Shown piece by piece: positions 20,714 to 30,456 of a DNA stretch of 64,000 bases. Source of the stretch: an uncultured Paracoccaceae bacterium (GTDB taxonomy: Bacteria > Pseudomonadota > Alphaproteobacteria > Rhodobacterales > Rhodobacteraceae); NCBI GenBank assembly GCA_937138255.1, contig CAKZOU010000057.1, positions 1 through 64,000 on the forward strand, given 5' to 3'. A program made the translations under genes and the position numbers. The notes below the pieces were generated by a model. It was not told the origin of the DNA. It did not search any database and saw only the letters and a program-made list of their open reading frames with translations. Each line of letters begins with the position of its first letter. Positions within the stretch are counted from its first letter, which is position 1.

Positions 20714-21040
20714 TTATTCGAGGCCCGGCTCATCGAGAAGATGCCGCCCCTCGCGGCTTTCGATTTCAAGAACCCAAAGATCGGGATCAAAGCCGCGCTG
20801 GCGGGCGATGGCTTCGTCAACAGTGGCCTCATCGCCCGAGGTAAGTTCAACCCAGCGCCGCTCGGCTGTCATCAGATCGAAGCTGCGCTGAAAGCAGGTG
20901 GCCCTGCCGTCGAGCGTGTTGAGCTTGACGAGAACCGCCCCCGCCGTGTCGTCGCCCCGCCGCACCACAAAGGCGGGGATATCGGCCAGCCGAAGCCGCG
21001 CGAGATAGGCCGAGACCCATATCCCGGCGGTCAGCCTCAA
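20714..21040 (-). CDS. DUF1491 family protein
   Basis: A 108-residue protein of the DUF1491 family, nearly always found between era and recO in Rhodobacterales. The N-terminal [21 protein letters not shown] segment and the [13 protein letters not shown] strand are typical. It overlaps era by four bases, so it is translationally coupled to it. The function is unknown; the context hints at ribosome or nucleic acid housekeeping. Confidence 0.87.
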   Translation of the reverse strand: MRLTAGIWVSAYLARLRLADIPAFVVRRGDDTAGAVLVKLNTLDGRATCFQRSFDLMTAERRWVELTSGDEATVDEAIARQRGFDPDLWVLEIESREGRHLLDEPGLE

Positions 21041-21957
21041 GAATTGCCGTCCTTGAAATCGAGGCCCATCTCGGAATAGCGCTCGGCCTCTTCAAGCCAG
21101 TTGGGCCGCACCTTGACCTGCAGGAAAAGGTGGACTTTGCGGCCGAGGAATTCCTCAAGCTCTTCCCGCGCCGCCTTGGACACGGCCTTGGCCGTCTCGC
21201 CCTTGTGGCCAAGGACGATGCCTTTGTGCCCATCGCGCGAAACATAGACCACCTGATCAATCCGCGCCGAGCCATCGGGGCGTTCGTTCCAATGTTCGGT
21301 CTCGACTGTCAGCTGATAGGGCAGCTCCTGATGCAGCCGCAGGGTCAGCTTTTCGCGAGTGATCTCGGCGGCGATCATCCGCAGGGGCAGATCGGCGATC
21401 TGATCCTCTGGGAAAAGAAGCGGGCTTTCCGGCATCCGGTCGCCCAGCCACTTTTTCAGATAGTCGCAGCCATAGCCTTTTTCCGCCGAGATCATGAAGG
21501 TCTCAACGAAGGGGAAGGCGTCGTTCATCTTCTTGGTCAGCGCCAAAAGCTCTTCGGCCTTCACCCGGTCGATCTTGTTGATCGCCAGCGCCACGGGGCG
21601 ATTGCCCACCTTGTCCTTGAGGTTGTCAAGGATCGCCCGGACGCCATCGGTCAGCCCGCGATGCGCCTCGATCAGCAAGACGACGATATCCGCATCTGCC
21701 GCCCCGCCCCAAGCCGCGGCGACCATCGCGCGGTCGAGCCTGCGGCGCGGACGGAAAAGGCCGGGGGTATCGACGAAGATGATCTGCCGATCCCCATCCA
21801 TCGCCACCCCGCGAATCCGCGCCCGCGTGGTCTGGACCTTGTGGGTCACGATCGACACCTTCGCGCCCACCATGCGATTGAGAAGCGTCGACTTGCCCGC
21901 ATTCGGCTCGCCAATCAGCGCCACAAATCCGGCGCGGGTAGTGGGGGTGTCAACCAT
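21037..21957 (-). CDS. era: GTPase Era
   Basis: A 306-residue Era, the GTPase that binds the 3' end of 16S rRNA during small-subunit assembly. G1 GEPNAGKST is at residues 16-24, G3 DTPG at 63-66 and G4 NKID at 127-130. The C-terminal KH domain contains the GHKGETAK loop at about residue 265. I start at the ATG at 21957; the open frame extends more than 600 bases further but is out of character and overlaps the divergent nuclease gene. Confidence 0.96.
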   Translation of the reverse strand: MVDTPTTRAGFVALIGEPNAGKSTLLNRMVGAKVSIVTHKVQTTRARIRGVAMDGDRQIIFVDTPGLFRPRRRLDRAMVAAAWGGAADADIVVLLIEAHRGLTDGVRAILDNLKDKVGNRPVALAINKIDRVKAEELLALTKKMNDAFPFVETFMISAEKGYGCDYLKKWLGDRMPESPLLFPEDQIADLPLRMIAAEITREKLTLRLHQELPYQLTVETEHWNERPDGSARIDQVVYVSRDGHKGIVLGHKGETAKAVSKAAREELEEFLGRKVHLFLQVKVRPNWLEEAERYSEMGLDFKDGNS

Positions 21958-22110
21958 TCTATCAACCTTCCGAGAGTTGGATCCGGTCGCTATTTCATTT
22001 TGCCGCCATTGACCAGAGCGTGCCTTTTCGCCCGTGGAAAGCAAGTTCTTGTCGGGAAACAACCTTGACGGTAGCCTTTCCGAAGACATAACCCCGAAGG
22101 AAGAGCCGCG

Positions 22111-22647
22111 ATGGGCCTTCTCCGCCTTTTGTTCCGCGCGTTTCGCCGGGAAGTCCGGAGGTCTTCCTATGAGGATCGCAGCCTCTACAGACCCGTGGAA
22201 AGGCCCCGGCGGCGCGTCACACAGAGCGTCACGGTCGTCGAGACAATCGAGATCGTCGAGACGACCGTGCTCACCGGGCCTTGCTGGGTTGTCGATGGCG
22301 ACACCATCCGGATCCAGAACCAGTCGATCCGCATCGCCGGGATCGACGCGCCCGAGCTCCACCACCCCTATGGTCATAATGCCAAGCGGGCTGTCATGGA
22401 GATGTGCAAGGGGCGCACGGTTTCGGCGCATCTGCATCCTGACTCGAGCTATGACCGGCTGGTGGCCACCTGCTATCTCGACGATGGGCGGGATATCGCG
22501 GCGGAGTTGGTGAAAGCGGGCCTCGCCCTCGACTGGCCCAAATTCTCGCGCGGCAAATATCGTCACCTCGAAGCGGAGGGCGCCCGAAAGAAGCTTTGGC
22601 GGATAGATGCGAAACAGAAGGGCCGCCTACGAGCCGACCAGATGTGA
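22111..22647 (+). CDS. Thermonuclease-family (SNase) protein
   Basis: A 178-residue staphylococcal-nuclease-type protein. The DGDT motif lies at about residues 63-66, and RIAGIDAPE supplies the first active Arg and the Glu. The later YDRLVATCYL motif supplies the second Arg. All residues needed for catalysis appear present. The N-terminus is strongly basic and has no clear signal peptide, so its location is uncertain. It is the only plus-strand gene in this stretch, standing between rnc and era. Confidence 0.85.
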   Translation: MGLLRLLFRAFRREVRRSSYEDRSLYRPVERPRRRVTQSVTVVETIEIVETTVLTGPCWVVDGDTIRIQNQSIRIAGIDAPELHHPYGHNAKRAVMEMCKGRTVSAHLHPDSSYDRLVATCYLDDGRDIAAELVKAGLALDWPKFSRGKYRHLEAEGARKKLWRIDAKQKGRLRADQM

Positions 22648-22654
22648 CGGCAAT

Positions 22655-23335
22655 CTAGCCTGTCACCTTCTTCAAAAGCGCCTCGGCGGCGGCCATCTCT
22701 GCCTGCCGCTTCGATCCGGCGCTGGCGCGTTCGGTCGGGCCCGAGGCGAGGCGGGCTTCAATGGTGAATATTGGTTGGTGGTCGGGGCCGGTGCGCGAGA
22801 TCTGGACATAGCTCGGCGGCGGCTCGCCGCGGGCCTGCGCCCATTCCTGAAGCGCGGTCTTGGGATCGCGGGCGTCTGTCTCCACGCGGTCGATCCTGTC
22901 GCCCCAAAGCCGCAGAACCGCATCGCGGGCGGCGGGGAAGCCTGCGTCGAGATAGATCGCGGCAATCACCGCCTCCATCGCGTCGCCCAAGAGCGCGTCT
23001 TTGCGGCGGCCGCCGGATTTCATCTCGGAGCGGCCGAGCTTGAGAACTGCGCCGAGATCAATGGCGCGTGCCACTTCGGCGCAGGTTTCTTTACGCACGA
23101 GCGCGTTGAAGCGGGGGGCAAGCACGCCTTCGGCGGCGCCCTTGTCGGCCTTGAACAGCGCTTCGGCGATCGACAGGCCAAGCACACGGTCGCCCAGAAA
23201 TTCGAGCCGCTGGTTATTGTCGCGGTGGGGCGAGGTCATCGATGGGTGGGTGAGCGCACGGATCAGAAGCTCGGGCTTGGCAAACTCGTGCCCGAGACGT
23301 TCTGAAAACTCTTTCATCTCAGTCGAGAGCTTCAT
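22655..23335 (-). CDS. rnc: Ribonuclease III
   Basis: A 226-residue RNase III, cutting double-stranded RNA in rRNA and mRNA maturation. The signature RLEFLGD is at residues 43-49, with Glu45 and Asp49. The second acidic pair is Asp118 and Glu121 in LGDAMEA. A double-stranded RNA-binding domain occupies about residues 155-226. The ATG at 23335 overlaps the stop of the upstream signal-peptidase paralogue (ATGA), so the two are translationally coupled. Confidence 0.96.
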   Translation of the reverse strand: MKLSTEMKEFSERLGHEFAKPELLIRALTHPSMTSPHRDNNQRLEFLGDRVLGLSIAEALFKADKGAAEGVLAPRFNALVRKETCAEVARAIDLGAVLKLGRSEMKSGGRRKDALLGDAMEAVIAAIYLDAGFPAARDAVLRLWGDRIDRVETDARDPKTALQEWAQARGEPPPSYVQISRTGPDHQPIFTIEARLASGPTERASAGSKRQAEMAAAEALLKKVTG

Positions 23336-24348
23336 CTCACCGCCTCCACTATGCGGTCTTTGCGCCATGTCCAGACCTGCCAGAGCGAGCGGCCGGTTGC
23401 CGACAGTCCTACCAGCCGGGCGCGGGAGAGGACAGTGGCCTCGTCCACCAATCCAAGGCCCCCTGCGGCGCGGGCGATGCGGCTGTCGGCGGCGTTGTCG
23501 CGGTTGTCGCCGAGAAGGAAGAGATGGCCTTTAGGCACCGTCACCTCGGCAAAGCGATCGAGCGCGGTGTCGCCGGCGTTGAGCACGGGGTGGTCATAGC
23601 CTTCGGGCAAGGTTTCGATCAAGAGCCGCTTGCGGCAAAGCGCCCCTTGTCCGACCGCGCCATTGAGGCAGCGGGGAAGATCTCCGTCCGCGCCTTGCGG
23701 CGCCATGATCTCGTCGAAGAATTCCTTATCAGCCTGAGAAAGCGGCACGCCATTCAGAATCACGATGCCATCCTCGACAGCGATCCGGTCGCCTGCAATG
23801 CCGATCACCCGCCCGACGCCACCGCCCTCGACAAAAACGATATCACCACGCCGCGCCGGATGCAGCACAGGGGTTGTGGCAATGACCACATCGCCAGGCA
23901 GGAGAACAGGCTTCATGCCAAGCCCGCCGATCCGGTTGAGATCGACAAAGGCCCCGAGAAAGACAACAGGAACGGACGCCGCGACAAACCCAAAACCAAG
24001 GCTGCGCCAGCGCGACAGGCTGACCCTCTGGCGCATTTGCGGGCGGATAAAAAGCAAGACAGCGGCAAGTGCGGCGTTCACGAAAGGAATTAGCAGAAGC
24101 CAGGCAAGCCAACCCGGCCAGCCAAGATCATTCAGCCGCCGCAGAACATGGCCCCAAAAGGGAAGCCACATGGCGGCGAGCCAGACATGCATCCAGATGA
24201 TCTGCCCTCGTGTCAGGTCAAGCTGCCAAAGCGCGGCCAGTGGCAGGGCCACGACGAGAAGCGCAAAAAGGAAGCGGCCCCGACCGGTCTTGCCGGACCA
24301 GTCGAAGCCTTGAAGATACACGGCAAGTGGATTGCGCGAACGCGCCAT
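23332..24348 (-). CDS. DUF805-like membrane domain fused to a signal peptidase I pseudoenzyme
   Basis: A 338-residue protein. Residues 1-110 form a DUF805-like part with hydrophobic helices at about 26-43, 52-66 and 80-101 and the motif [15 protein letters not shown] further helix (about 117-135) leads into an S26 peptidase fold. The fold is clear ([27 protein letters not shown]), but the catalytic Ser is Gly144 and the catalytic Lys is Gly179. It should not cleave signal peptides. It lies between lepB and rnc, coupled to rnc. The start is uncertain; the open frame reaches 24399, overlapping lepB. Confidence 0.85.
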   Translation of the reverse strand: MARSRNPLAVYLQGFDWSGKTGRGRFLFALLVVALPLAALWQLDLTRGQIIWMHVWLAAMWLPFWGHVLRRLNDLGWPGWLAWLLLIPFVNAALAAVLLFIRPQMRQRVSLSRWRSLGFGFVAASVPVVFLGAFVDLNRIGGLGMKPVLLPGDVVIATTPVLHPARRGDIVFVEGGGVGRVIGIAGDRIAVEDGIVILNGVPLSQADKEFFDEIMAPQGADGDLPRCLNGAVGQGALCRKRLLIETLPEGYDHPVLNAGDTALDRFAEVTVPKGHLFLLGDNRDNAADSRIARAAGGLGLVDEATVLSRARLVGLSATGRSLWQVWTWRKDRIVEAVR

Positions 24349-24362
24349 CGGCCCGGGCGGCG

Positions 24363-25208
24363 TTACTCGATCGCCTTGAAGAAGCGATCGGAGCGCCACG
24401 TCCAGAAGGCAAGCATCGAGCGGCCGGCGGACGAGAACATGATCCGGTCAGCGCGGCCGACGATATCCTCGGCCGGCACGAAGCCCACGCCACCAAGGCG
24501 CTGGTCAACACGGCTGTCGGTCGAGTTGTCGCGGTTGTCGCCCATGAAGAAGTAGTGGCCCTCGGGGACAGTATAGACGCCGGTGGTATCAAGGCTCTGG
24601 TTGCCGATATTCAGGATCGAATGTTCAACACCATTCGGCAGCGTCTCGATGGCGCGGTCCTTCAGGCAGAGGCCGCCCTGCCCCGGATTGCCATTGGCGC
24701 AGCGGGGAACGAGGCCCTGCGGCCCTTGGCGCTCGTAGGTTTCCTCAAAGACCCCAACCTGCTCGACCTCGACCGCCACATCGTTGATGTAGAGAAGACC
24801 GTCCTTCATCTGAACGCGGTCGCCCGGCAGGCCGATCAGCCGCTTGATGAAATCGCGCCCCGTCACGGGGTGGCGGAAGACCACGACATCGCCGCGCTCG
24901 GGATCCGAGCCGAGCATCCGGTCGTTGTCGCCCTTGAGGAAGCCACAGAAATCCTCGGCGTCGATATCAATGCCGAGCGATGCGATGCGGATCGACGGAC
25001 AAGAGGCGTAGGAATAGCCATAGGCCATCTTGTTGACGAAGAGGAAATCGCCGATCAGGAGCGTGTCTTTCATCGAGCCCGAAGGGATCCAGAACGGCTG
25101 GAAAAACACCGTGCGGAACACGCCCGCGATCAGAAGGGCATAGACAACCGTCTTGACCGTTTCCTTGATGCCCGCCCAAAGGCCGCTTTCTTCCGTCACG
25201 TCCGACAT
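24363..25208 (-). CDS. lepB: Signal peptidase I
   Basis: A 281-residue leader peptidase that removes Sec and Tat signal peptides at the outer face of the cytoplasmic membrane. One membrane anchor is at about residues 20-38. Catalytic Ser45 is in PSGSMKDTL and the general base Lys122 in FIKRLIGLPGDR; the GDNRDNSTDSR box follows near residue 225. This is the active copy, in contrast to the paralogue immediately downstream. It sits between acpS and that paralogue in the conserved housekeeping run. Confidence 0.97.
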   Translation of the reverse strand: MSDVTEESGLWAGIKETVKTVVYALLIAGVFRTVFFQPFWIPSGSMKDTLLIGDFLFVNKMAYGYSYASCPSIRIASLGIDIDAEDFCGFLKGDNDRMLGSDPERGDVVVFRHPVTGRDFIKRLIGLPGDRVQMKDGLLYINDVAVEVEQVGVFEETYERQGPQGLVPRCANGNPGQGGLCLKDRAIETLPNGVEHSILNIGNQSLDTTGVYTVPEGHYFFMGDNRDNSTDSRVDQRLGGVGFVPAEDIVGRADRIMFSSAGRSMLAFWTWRSDRFFKAIE

Positions 25209-25258
25209 GATCGTTCCTTTTTGGTGTCAGGGGTATGTGAGGGCCCCGGCCCGGCAAG

Positions 25259-25681
25259 TCAAGCGCCGCTGGCCCCATCGGCAATGGGCCGCGCCTCGAT
25301 CACGACAAAGGCCTGCGCCCAGGGGTGATCGTCGGTCAGGGTGACGTGGATTATCGCCTCGTGGCCTGGCGGGGTCATTGCGTCGAGCCGGTCCTTGGCC
25401 CAACCGGTAACGTGCATCACGGGCTGGCCGGTGCGCAGGTTGCTCACGGCCATATCCTTCCAGGCGATGCCCATCCGAAGGCCCGTGCCCAGCGCCTTGG
25501 AGCAGGCCTCTTTCGCGGCCCAGCGCTTGGCATAGGTCGCGGCCACGGCGCGGGGGCGGCTTTCGGCCTTGCGCTGTTCACGCTCGGTAAAGACCCGTTG
25601 CAAGAACCGGTCACCGAAACGCTCGAGCGTTCCTTCGATCCGCTCGATGTTGCAGAGGTCGGTGCCGATGCCGAGGATCAT
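25259..25681 (-). CDS. acpS: Holo-[acyl-carrier-protein] synthase
   Basis: A 140-residue AcpS, which attaches the 4'-phosphopantetheine arm of CoA to acyl carrier protein. The N-terminal [12 protein letters not shown] contains the metal-binding Asp8, and [15 protein letters not shown] carries the second acidic ligand. It lies 16 bases downstream of pdxJ and 50 bases upstream of lepB, all on the minus strand. Confidence 0.96.
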   Translation of the reverse strand: MILGIGTDLCNIERIEGTLERFGDRFLQRVFTEREQRKAESRPRAVAATYAKRWAAKEACSKALGTGLRMGIAWKDMAVSNLRTGQPVMHVTGWAKDRLDAMTPPGHEAIIHVTLTDDHPWAQAFVVIEARPIADGASGA

Positions 25682-25697
25682 GCCACTACCGCCGCGC

Positions 25698-26441
25698 CTA
25701 GCCGCGCGCCTCGTCCATCAGGCGGCGCATTTCGCGGATCGCGGGATCGAGCCCGCGAAAGATCGCCTCGCCGATGATGAAATGGCCGATGTTGAGTTCC
25801 ATCACCTCGGGAAAGGCGGCGACAGGCTGGACGGTTTCATAGGTCAGGCCGTGGCCGGCATGGACCTCGAGGCCGAGCGAATGGCCATAGGCCGCCATCT
25901 CGCGCAGGCGCTCAAGCTCGGCATCGCGCTGGGCAAAATGTCCGTCGGCATGAAAATCGCAATAGGCGCCGGTGTGCAGCTCGATCACCTGCGCGCCGAT
26001 CCGGTGCGCGGCTTCGATCTGGCGGGCATCGGCGGCGATAAAGATCGACACACGGCAGCCCGCCTCGCGCAGGGGCGCGATAAAATGAGCAAGCCGGTTT
26101 TCCTCGCGCGCGACCTCGAGGCCGCCTTCGGTGGTCCGCTCCTCGCGCTTTTCCGGCACGATGCAGACGGCATGGGGCCGGTGGCGCAGGGCGATCTTCT
26201 GCATCTCGTCGGTCGCGGCCATCTCGAAATTCAGGGGCTTGGTCAGAACCGCCATCAGCCCTTCGATATCCGCATCCGAGATATGCCGGCGATCCTCGCG
26301 CAGATGCGCGGTGATGCCATCGGCGCCCGCATCTTCGGCGATCTTGGCCGCGCGGATCGGATCGGGATAGGCGCTGCCGCGTGCATTGCGGACGGTGGCC
26401 ACGTGGTCGATGTTGACGCCCAAGCGAAGTTTGCCGGACAT
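25698..26441 (-). CDS. pdxJ: Pyridoxine 5'-phosphate synthase
   Basis: A 247-residue PdxJ, the TIM-barrel enzyme that closes the pyridoxine ring from 1-deoxyxylulose 5-phosphate and aminoacetone phosphate. Recognisable segments are [32 protein letters not shown] and [11 protein letters not shown]. The length is normal. It is followed by acpS after 16 bases, as in many proteobacteria. Confidence 0.97.
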   Translation of the reverse strand: MSGKLRLGVNIDHVATVRNARGSAYPDPIRAAKIAEDAGADGITAHLREDRRHISDADIEGLMAVLTKPLNFEMAATDEMQKIALRHRPHAVCIVPEKREERTTEGGLEVAREENRLAHFIAPLREAGCRVSIFIAADARQIEAAHRIGAQVIELHTGAYCDFHADGHFAQRDAELERLREMAAYGHSLGLEVHAGHGLTYETVQPVAAFPEVMELNIGHFIIGEAIFRGLDPAIREMRRLMDEARG

Positions 26442-26471
26442 GAGGCTTCCTTTCAGATTTGTCGCCCGATC

Positions 26472-27128
26472 CTAGCCGGAATGGCCCGCGCCGTCAGCCG
26501 GATTCGCGGCATTTCGGCCAAGCTGGCTAAGCTTCTGGCGCAGGATCTTGCGGCGATGGTTCTGGTAGGCCCGGATCACAGGGACCGAGAGATAGTAGAA
26601 GACAAGGCCAAGGGCGACGCCGGGGATCAAGCCACCAATCAGAAACGGCAGGAAGAGATCGTCGTAGAAGACATGGAGGCCGCGCCAATCCATCTTCTCG
26701 GACGTAAAGAGGGCGGTGAAATTATGCCACAGGTCATGCCCGGCGCCCGAGAACTTGTGGCCCATCGAGGGATCAACGCCTTCGCGCACCGGATTTCCAA
26801 GCAAAAGGTGCCCGATCTTGGTCGAGAGGACGGCAATCGGCACATAGGTCAGCGGGTTGCCGACAAAGCTCGACAGAAGGGCCGCGATAACGTTGCCGCG
26901 CACCAGCTTGGCAAGGATGAAGGCGGCAACGAAATGCAGGCCATAGAAAGGCGTGAATGCCGTCACCACACCGGCAAAGATGCCTCGGGCGATCTTTTCG
27001 GGCGTGTCAGGCAAGCGGCGCAGGCGCAGCTTGACGTAGCCGATCGCGCGCCGCCAGCCGCCACGCGGATAGACGATCTCGGTCAGCACCTGTTTCACAG
27101 GCCGCCTGTCTCGCCGCTTGAAGACCAA
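26472..27128 (-). CDS. DUF2062 membrane protein
   Basis: A 218-residue membrane protein of the DUF2062 family, with hydrophobic segments at about residues 55-75, 80-102 and 160-185 and a very basic N-terminus. Family members occur next to pdxJ or RSH genes in Rhodobacteraceae. No catalytic motif can be named and no function is assigned. It lies between RSH (16 bases upstream) and pdxJ (30 bases downstream) on the same strand. Confidence 0.85.
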   Translation of the reverse strand: MVFKRRDRRPVKQVLTEIVYPRGGWRRAIGYVKLRLRRLPDTPEKIARGIFAGVVTAFTPFYGLHFVAAFILAKLVRGNVIAALLSSFVGNPLTYVPIAVLSTKIGHLLLGNPVREGVDPSMGHKFSGAGHDLWHNFTALFTSEKMDWRGLHVFYDDLFLPFLIGGLIPGVALGLVFYYLSVPVIRAYQNHRRKILRQKLSQLGRNAANPADGAGHSG

Positions 27129-27144
27129 GATACCTACCTTTGCC

Positions 27145-29283
27145 TCAGCCTTTGGCCGGGGTCGTCTGTGCCCGCACCGGATCCCGCAAGCGCGAGATCG
27201 AGGCCACGTTGCTTTCTGCTTCCAGCGCGGTCATCACCCTGTGCAGGTGTTCAACGTCACGCAGGTCGACATCAATCTCAAGCTTGTAATAGTCGGGCTT
27301 GCGATCGATGAAGTTCAGGTCCGAGATATTGGCGCTTTGCTCGCCGATCAATGTGCAAATTCGTCCCAGCACACCGGCATCGTTGCTGATCGAGATTTCC
27401 AGCGTGACGGTATTGGTTGCCGGGTGCTTGCCCTCCTGCCAGTGCAGGTCGACCCAGCGTTCAGGCTGCGCCTCGTAGGCGGCAAGCGCCTGACAGTCGA
27501 TCGCGTGCACGACAACGCCCTGCCCACGGAAGGTAATCCCGACGATCCGCTCACCCGGCACCGGTTGGCAACAGGGGGCGCGATGGAAGGATTGATCCGG
27601 GGAGAGGCCGATAACGGCCCGCGATTGATCAACCTCGTCACCTTCGCGCTCGGCCAGATCCGGATAGATGGCGCGAACCACCTCGCGCGCGGTCAGCTCG
27701 GCGGACCCAAGCCGGGCCAATAGCTCGTCTTCGTCCTCAAGAACAAGCGCCTTGGCGGCGGTCCGCAAGGCTTTTTGAGTGGCTTTCTTGCCAACATTCT
27801 CGAAAGCCACCCGGGCCAGTTCGGCCCCGAGCTTGATGAACCTCTCGCGGTCTTCCTCGCGCAGCGAACGGCGGATCGCGGATTTTGCCCGGCCCGTGAC
27901 CACAATGTCGATCCATGTCGCCTGCGGGGTCTGGCCTTCGGCGGTGATGATATCGACCGATTGGCCGTTCTTGAGACGGGTCCACAAGGGCACGCGAATG
28001 CCATCGACCTTGGCGCCGACACAGGCCGAACCGATGCGGGTGTGGATCGCATAGGCAAAGTCGATGGGCGTCGCGCCGCGGGGCAGCTTGATCACATCAC
28101 CCTTGGGCGAGAAGCAAAACACCTGATCCTGATACATCTCGAGCTTGACCGCCTCGAGAAATTCGTCGTGGTCATGCTCGTCATCAAGCCGTTCTGTCAG
28201 TGAGGCGATCCAGCGGACCGGATCGACAGCAAACCGGTTTTCGACCCTTTCGCCGTTCTTATAGGACCAGTGGGCCGCAACGCCGGTTTCCGCCACATCA
28301 TGCATCTCGCGGGTGCGGATCTGCACCTCGACGCGCTTGCCATCACGGCCCGACACGGTGGTGTGGATCGAACGATAGCCGTTTGTTTTGGGCTGGCTGA
28401 TATAGTCCTTGAACCGCCCTGGCACAGCACGCCAGCGTTGGTGCACGGCGCCAAGGACGCGATAGCAATCACCCTCGGTCGCCGTCACGATGCGGAAGCC
28501 GTAGATATCAGAGAGGCGCGAGAAGCCCTGATCCTTCTCCTGCATCTTGCGCCAGATCGAATAGGGGCGCTTGGCGCGGCCCGAAACCTCGGCAATGATC
28601 CCGGCCTTCTCAAGCTCGAGCCGCATATCGGAAGTGATCTTCTCGATCACATCGCCCGATTCCTTTTGCAGCGTGATGAAGCGGCGCATGATCGAGTTGC
28701 GCGCTTCGGAGTTCAGAACCCGGAAAGCGAGATCCTCGAGCTCTTCGCGCATCCATTGCATACCCATGCGGCCAGCGAGGGGGGCAAAGATCTCCATCGT
28801 CTCGCGCGCCTTCTGGGCCTGTTTCTCGACGCGCATCGACTTGATCGTGCGCATGTTATGCAGACGGTCGGCCAGTTTGACGAGCATCACGCGCAGATCG
28901 CGCGACATGGCCATGAAGAGCTTGCGGAAGTTTTCGGCCTGTTTGGAATGGGCGGAGGTCAGCTGAAGATTGGTGAGCTTGGTGACGCCATCAACCAGTT
29001 CGGCGATGTCCTCACCGAATCGCTTCAAAACCTCGGAATAAGAGGCCTTGGTGTCTTCGATCGTGTCATGAAGGAGGGCGGTCGCGATGGTCGCGTCATC
29101 CATCTGTTGTTCGGCGAGGATCATCGCCACGGCAACAGGATGGGTGAAATAGGGCTCGCCCGAATGGCGAAACTGGCCATCATGCATGGCTTCGCCAAAG
29201 GCGTAGGCCTCGCGCAGGAGCTTCTCGTTCGAGCGGGGGTTGTAGGCGCGGACCAGCGAGATCAGTTCGTCGACGGTCGTCAT
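27145..29283 (-). CDS. Bifunctional (p)ppGpp synthetase/hydrolase (RSH)
   Basis: A 712-residue long RSH protein controlling the stringent response. The HD hydrolase domain has His48, the His72-Asp73 pair and Glu76-Asp77 in LLHDTIEDT, so hydrolysis should be active. The synthetase domain includes SDIYGFRIVT near residue 245 and the GYRSIHT motif near 300. A TGS domain follows at about 390-450 and an ACT domain at about 635-705. The single long RSH of alphaproteobacteria is variously named rsh, relA or spoT. It is 39 bases downstream of rpoZ. Confidence 0.95.
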   Translation of the reverse strand: MTTVDELISLVRAYNPRSNEKLLREAYAFGEAMHDGQFRHSGEPYFTHPVAVAMILAEQQMDDATIATALLHDTIEDTKASYSEVLKRFGEDIAELVDGVTKLTNLQLTSAHSKQAENFRKLFMAMSRDLRVMLVKLADRLHNMRTIKSMRVEKQAQKARETMEIFAPLAGRMGMQWMREELEDLAFRVLNSEARNSIMRRFITLQKESGDVIEKITSDMRLELEKAGIIAEVSGRAKRPYSIWRKMQEKDQGFSRLSDIYGFRIVTATEGDCYRVLGAVHQRWRAVPGRFKDYISQPKTNGYRSIHTTVSGRDGKRVEVQIRTREMHDVAETGVAAHWSYKNGERVENRFAVDPVRWIASLTERLDDEHDHDEFLEAVKLEMYQDQVFCFSPKGDVIKLPRGATPIDFAYAIHTRIGSACVGAKVDGIRVPLWTRLKNGQSVDIITAEGQTPQATWIDIVVTGRAKSAIRRSLREEDRERFIKLGAELARVAFENVGKKATQKALRTAAKALVLEDEDELLARLGSAELTAREVVRAIYPDLAEREGDEVDQSRAVIGLSPDQSFHRAPCCQPVPGERIVGITFRGQGVVVHAIDCQALAAYEAQPERWVDLHWQEGKHPATNTVTLEISISNDAGVLGRICTLIGEQSANISDLNFIDRKPDYYKLEIDVDLRDVEHLHRVMTALEAESNVASISRLRDPVRAQTTPAKG

Positions 29284-29322
29284 CTGGTCCTTGCCTTCGG
29301 CGGCGGGGCCGGAACGGGGCGC

Positions 29323-29676
29323 TTAGCGCTGCCCCTGAGCTTCCATCAGCGCCCGCAGCAGTTTCTCTTCAGACATATCGTCTTCGACGGGCTTGTCGGC
29401 CTCGGCACCCATCAGTAGGGCCATGGCGTCGTCTTCGGGCTCGTCGACCTCGATCTGGGTCTGGTTGGCTTCGATCATCCGCTCGCGCAGATCATCGGCA
29501 AGCTGGGTCTCGTCGGCGATTTCGCGCAGGGCAACGACGGGGTTCTTGTCATTGTCGCGGGCGATGGTCAGCGGAGCGCCAGAGGCGATCTCGCGGGCAC
29601 GGTGAGAGGCGAGCATCACCAGCTCGAACCGGTTCGGTACCTTGTCAACGCAATCTTCGACGGTCACGCGGGCCAT
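29323..29676 (-). CDS. rpoZ: RNA polymerase omega subunit
   Basis: A 117-residue omega subunit. The N-terminal [20 protein letters not shown] and the [12 protein letters not shown] helix are highly conserved, and the acidic C-terminal tail is usual for the group. It supports RNA polymerase assembly and contributes to ppGpp binding, which fits its place directly upstream of the RSH gene. Confidence 0.96.
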   Translation of the reverse strand: MARVTVEDCVDKVPNRFELVMLASHRAREIASGAPLTIARDNDKNPVVALREIADETQLADDLRERMIEANQTQIEVDEPEDDAMALLMGAEADKPVEDDMSEEKLLRALMEAQGQR

Positions 29677-29767
29677 TAGCGCACTCCAATACTTCGGGCA
29701 GTCCTAGGAAGCCCCCCACTTAGTGGCAGAAGCCAAGAAACACAAGTCGAAAACCCTAAAGTAACGA

Positions 29768-30322
29768 TCAGGCGATCGGCATCACCTCAGCCCGCGCCGT
29801 CTGCGGCAGATCGGCCAGCATTTCCGCCACCGTCAGGCCCAGAACCGGATGCCGCCAATCGGGCGCCACCTCGGCGAGCGGGACGAGCACGAAAGCGCGA
29901 TCCTGCATCCGCGGATGTGGCAGGATCAGCCGATCGGGCGCTTCGATCTTCTGCCGCTCGGGATCCAGCGAAAGCCAATGTTCAAAAACCTGCCTGTCCG
30001 GCAGCACCTGATTCCCGGCGGCGATCAGATCAAGATCCAGCGTCCGCGCGCCCCAACGCGTTTTTCGCTCCCGTCCATGGGCGGCTTCAATATCGTGCAA
30101 AATCGCCAAAATTTCGGCCGGTCTCTTGTCCGACCGTAACGCCATTGCCGCATTGACAAAATCGGGGCCAGAGCCGGCTGGAAAGGCAGGTGTCCGATAC
30201 AAACGGCTTATGCCAATGGGACTACCTATCCTTTGGTATATCTCGACAATTGAATGTGTCGTAGTCTCTTCTGGTCTTCCACTCAAAGACGAAACGTTTC
30301 CGCCAATAGCAATCAAAATCAT
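29768..30322 (-). CDS. folK: 2-amino-4-hydroxy-6-hydroxymethyldihydropteridine pyrophosphokinase
   Basis: A HPPK of about 184 residues, the folate-pathway kinase that pyrophosphorylates hydroxymethyldihydropterin. It has the GGN loop near the N-terminus, the [20 protein letters not shown] segment, the diagnostic [12 protein letters not shown] with its two metal-binding Asp residues, and [19 protein letters not shown] start at the ATG at 30322, which places the first strand at the N-terminus as in relatives. Upstream starts at 30361 or a GTG at 30373 are possible; none has a strong ribosome-binding site. Confidence 0.93.
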   Translation of the reverse strand: MILIAIGGNVSSLSGRPEETTTHSIVEIYQRIGSPIGISRLYRTPAFPAGSGPDFVNAAMALRSDKRPAEILAILHDIEAAHGRERKTRWGARTLDLDLIAAGNQVLPDRQVFEHWLSLDPERQKIEAPDRLILPHPRMQDRAFVLVPLAEVAPDWRHPVLGLTVAEMLADLPQTARAEVMPIA

Positions 30323-30456
30323 ATCGCCAAATTCAGACTCTGCTTTTTCTTCTTGCGCCATTGCACCACTCACGGACCGGAAGCGTTGGTTTCATCTTTC
30401 ACACCACGCGCAAGTGAACAAGCCGAGCAGTTGACCACTCGGAAGGACCACTCACA

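Noticed and set aside
21958-22566. N-terminal extension of era by about 200 codons
   Set aside because: The extension overlaps the divergent nuclease gene and Era proteins start just before the G1 loop, as at 21957.
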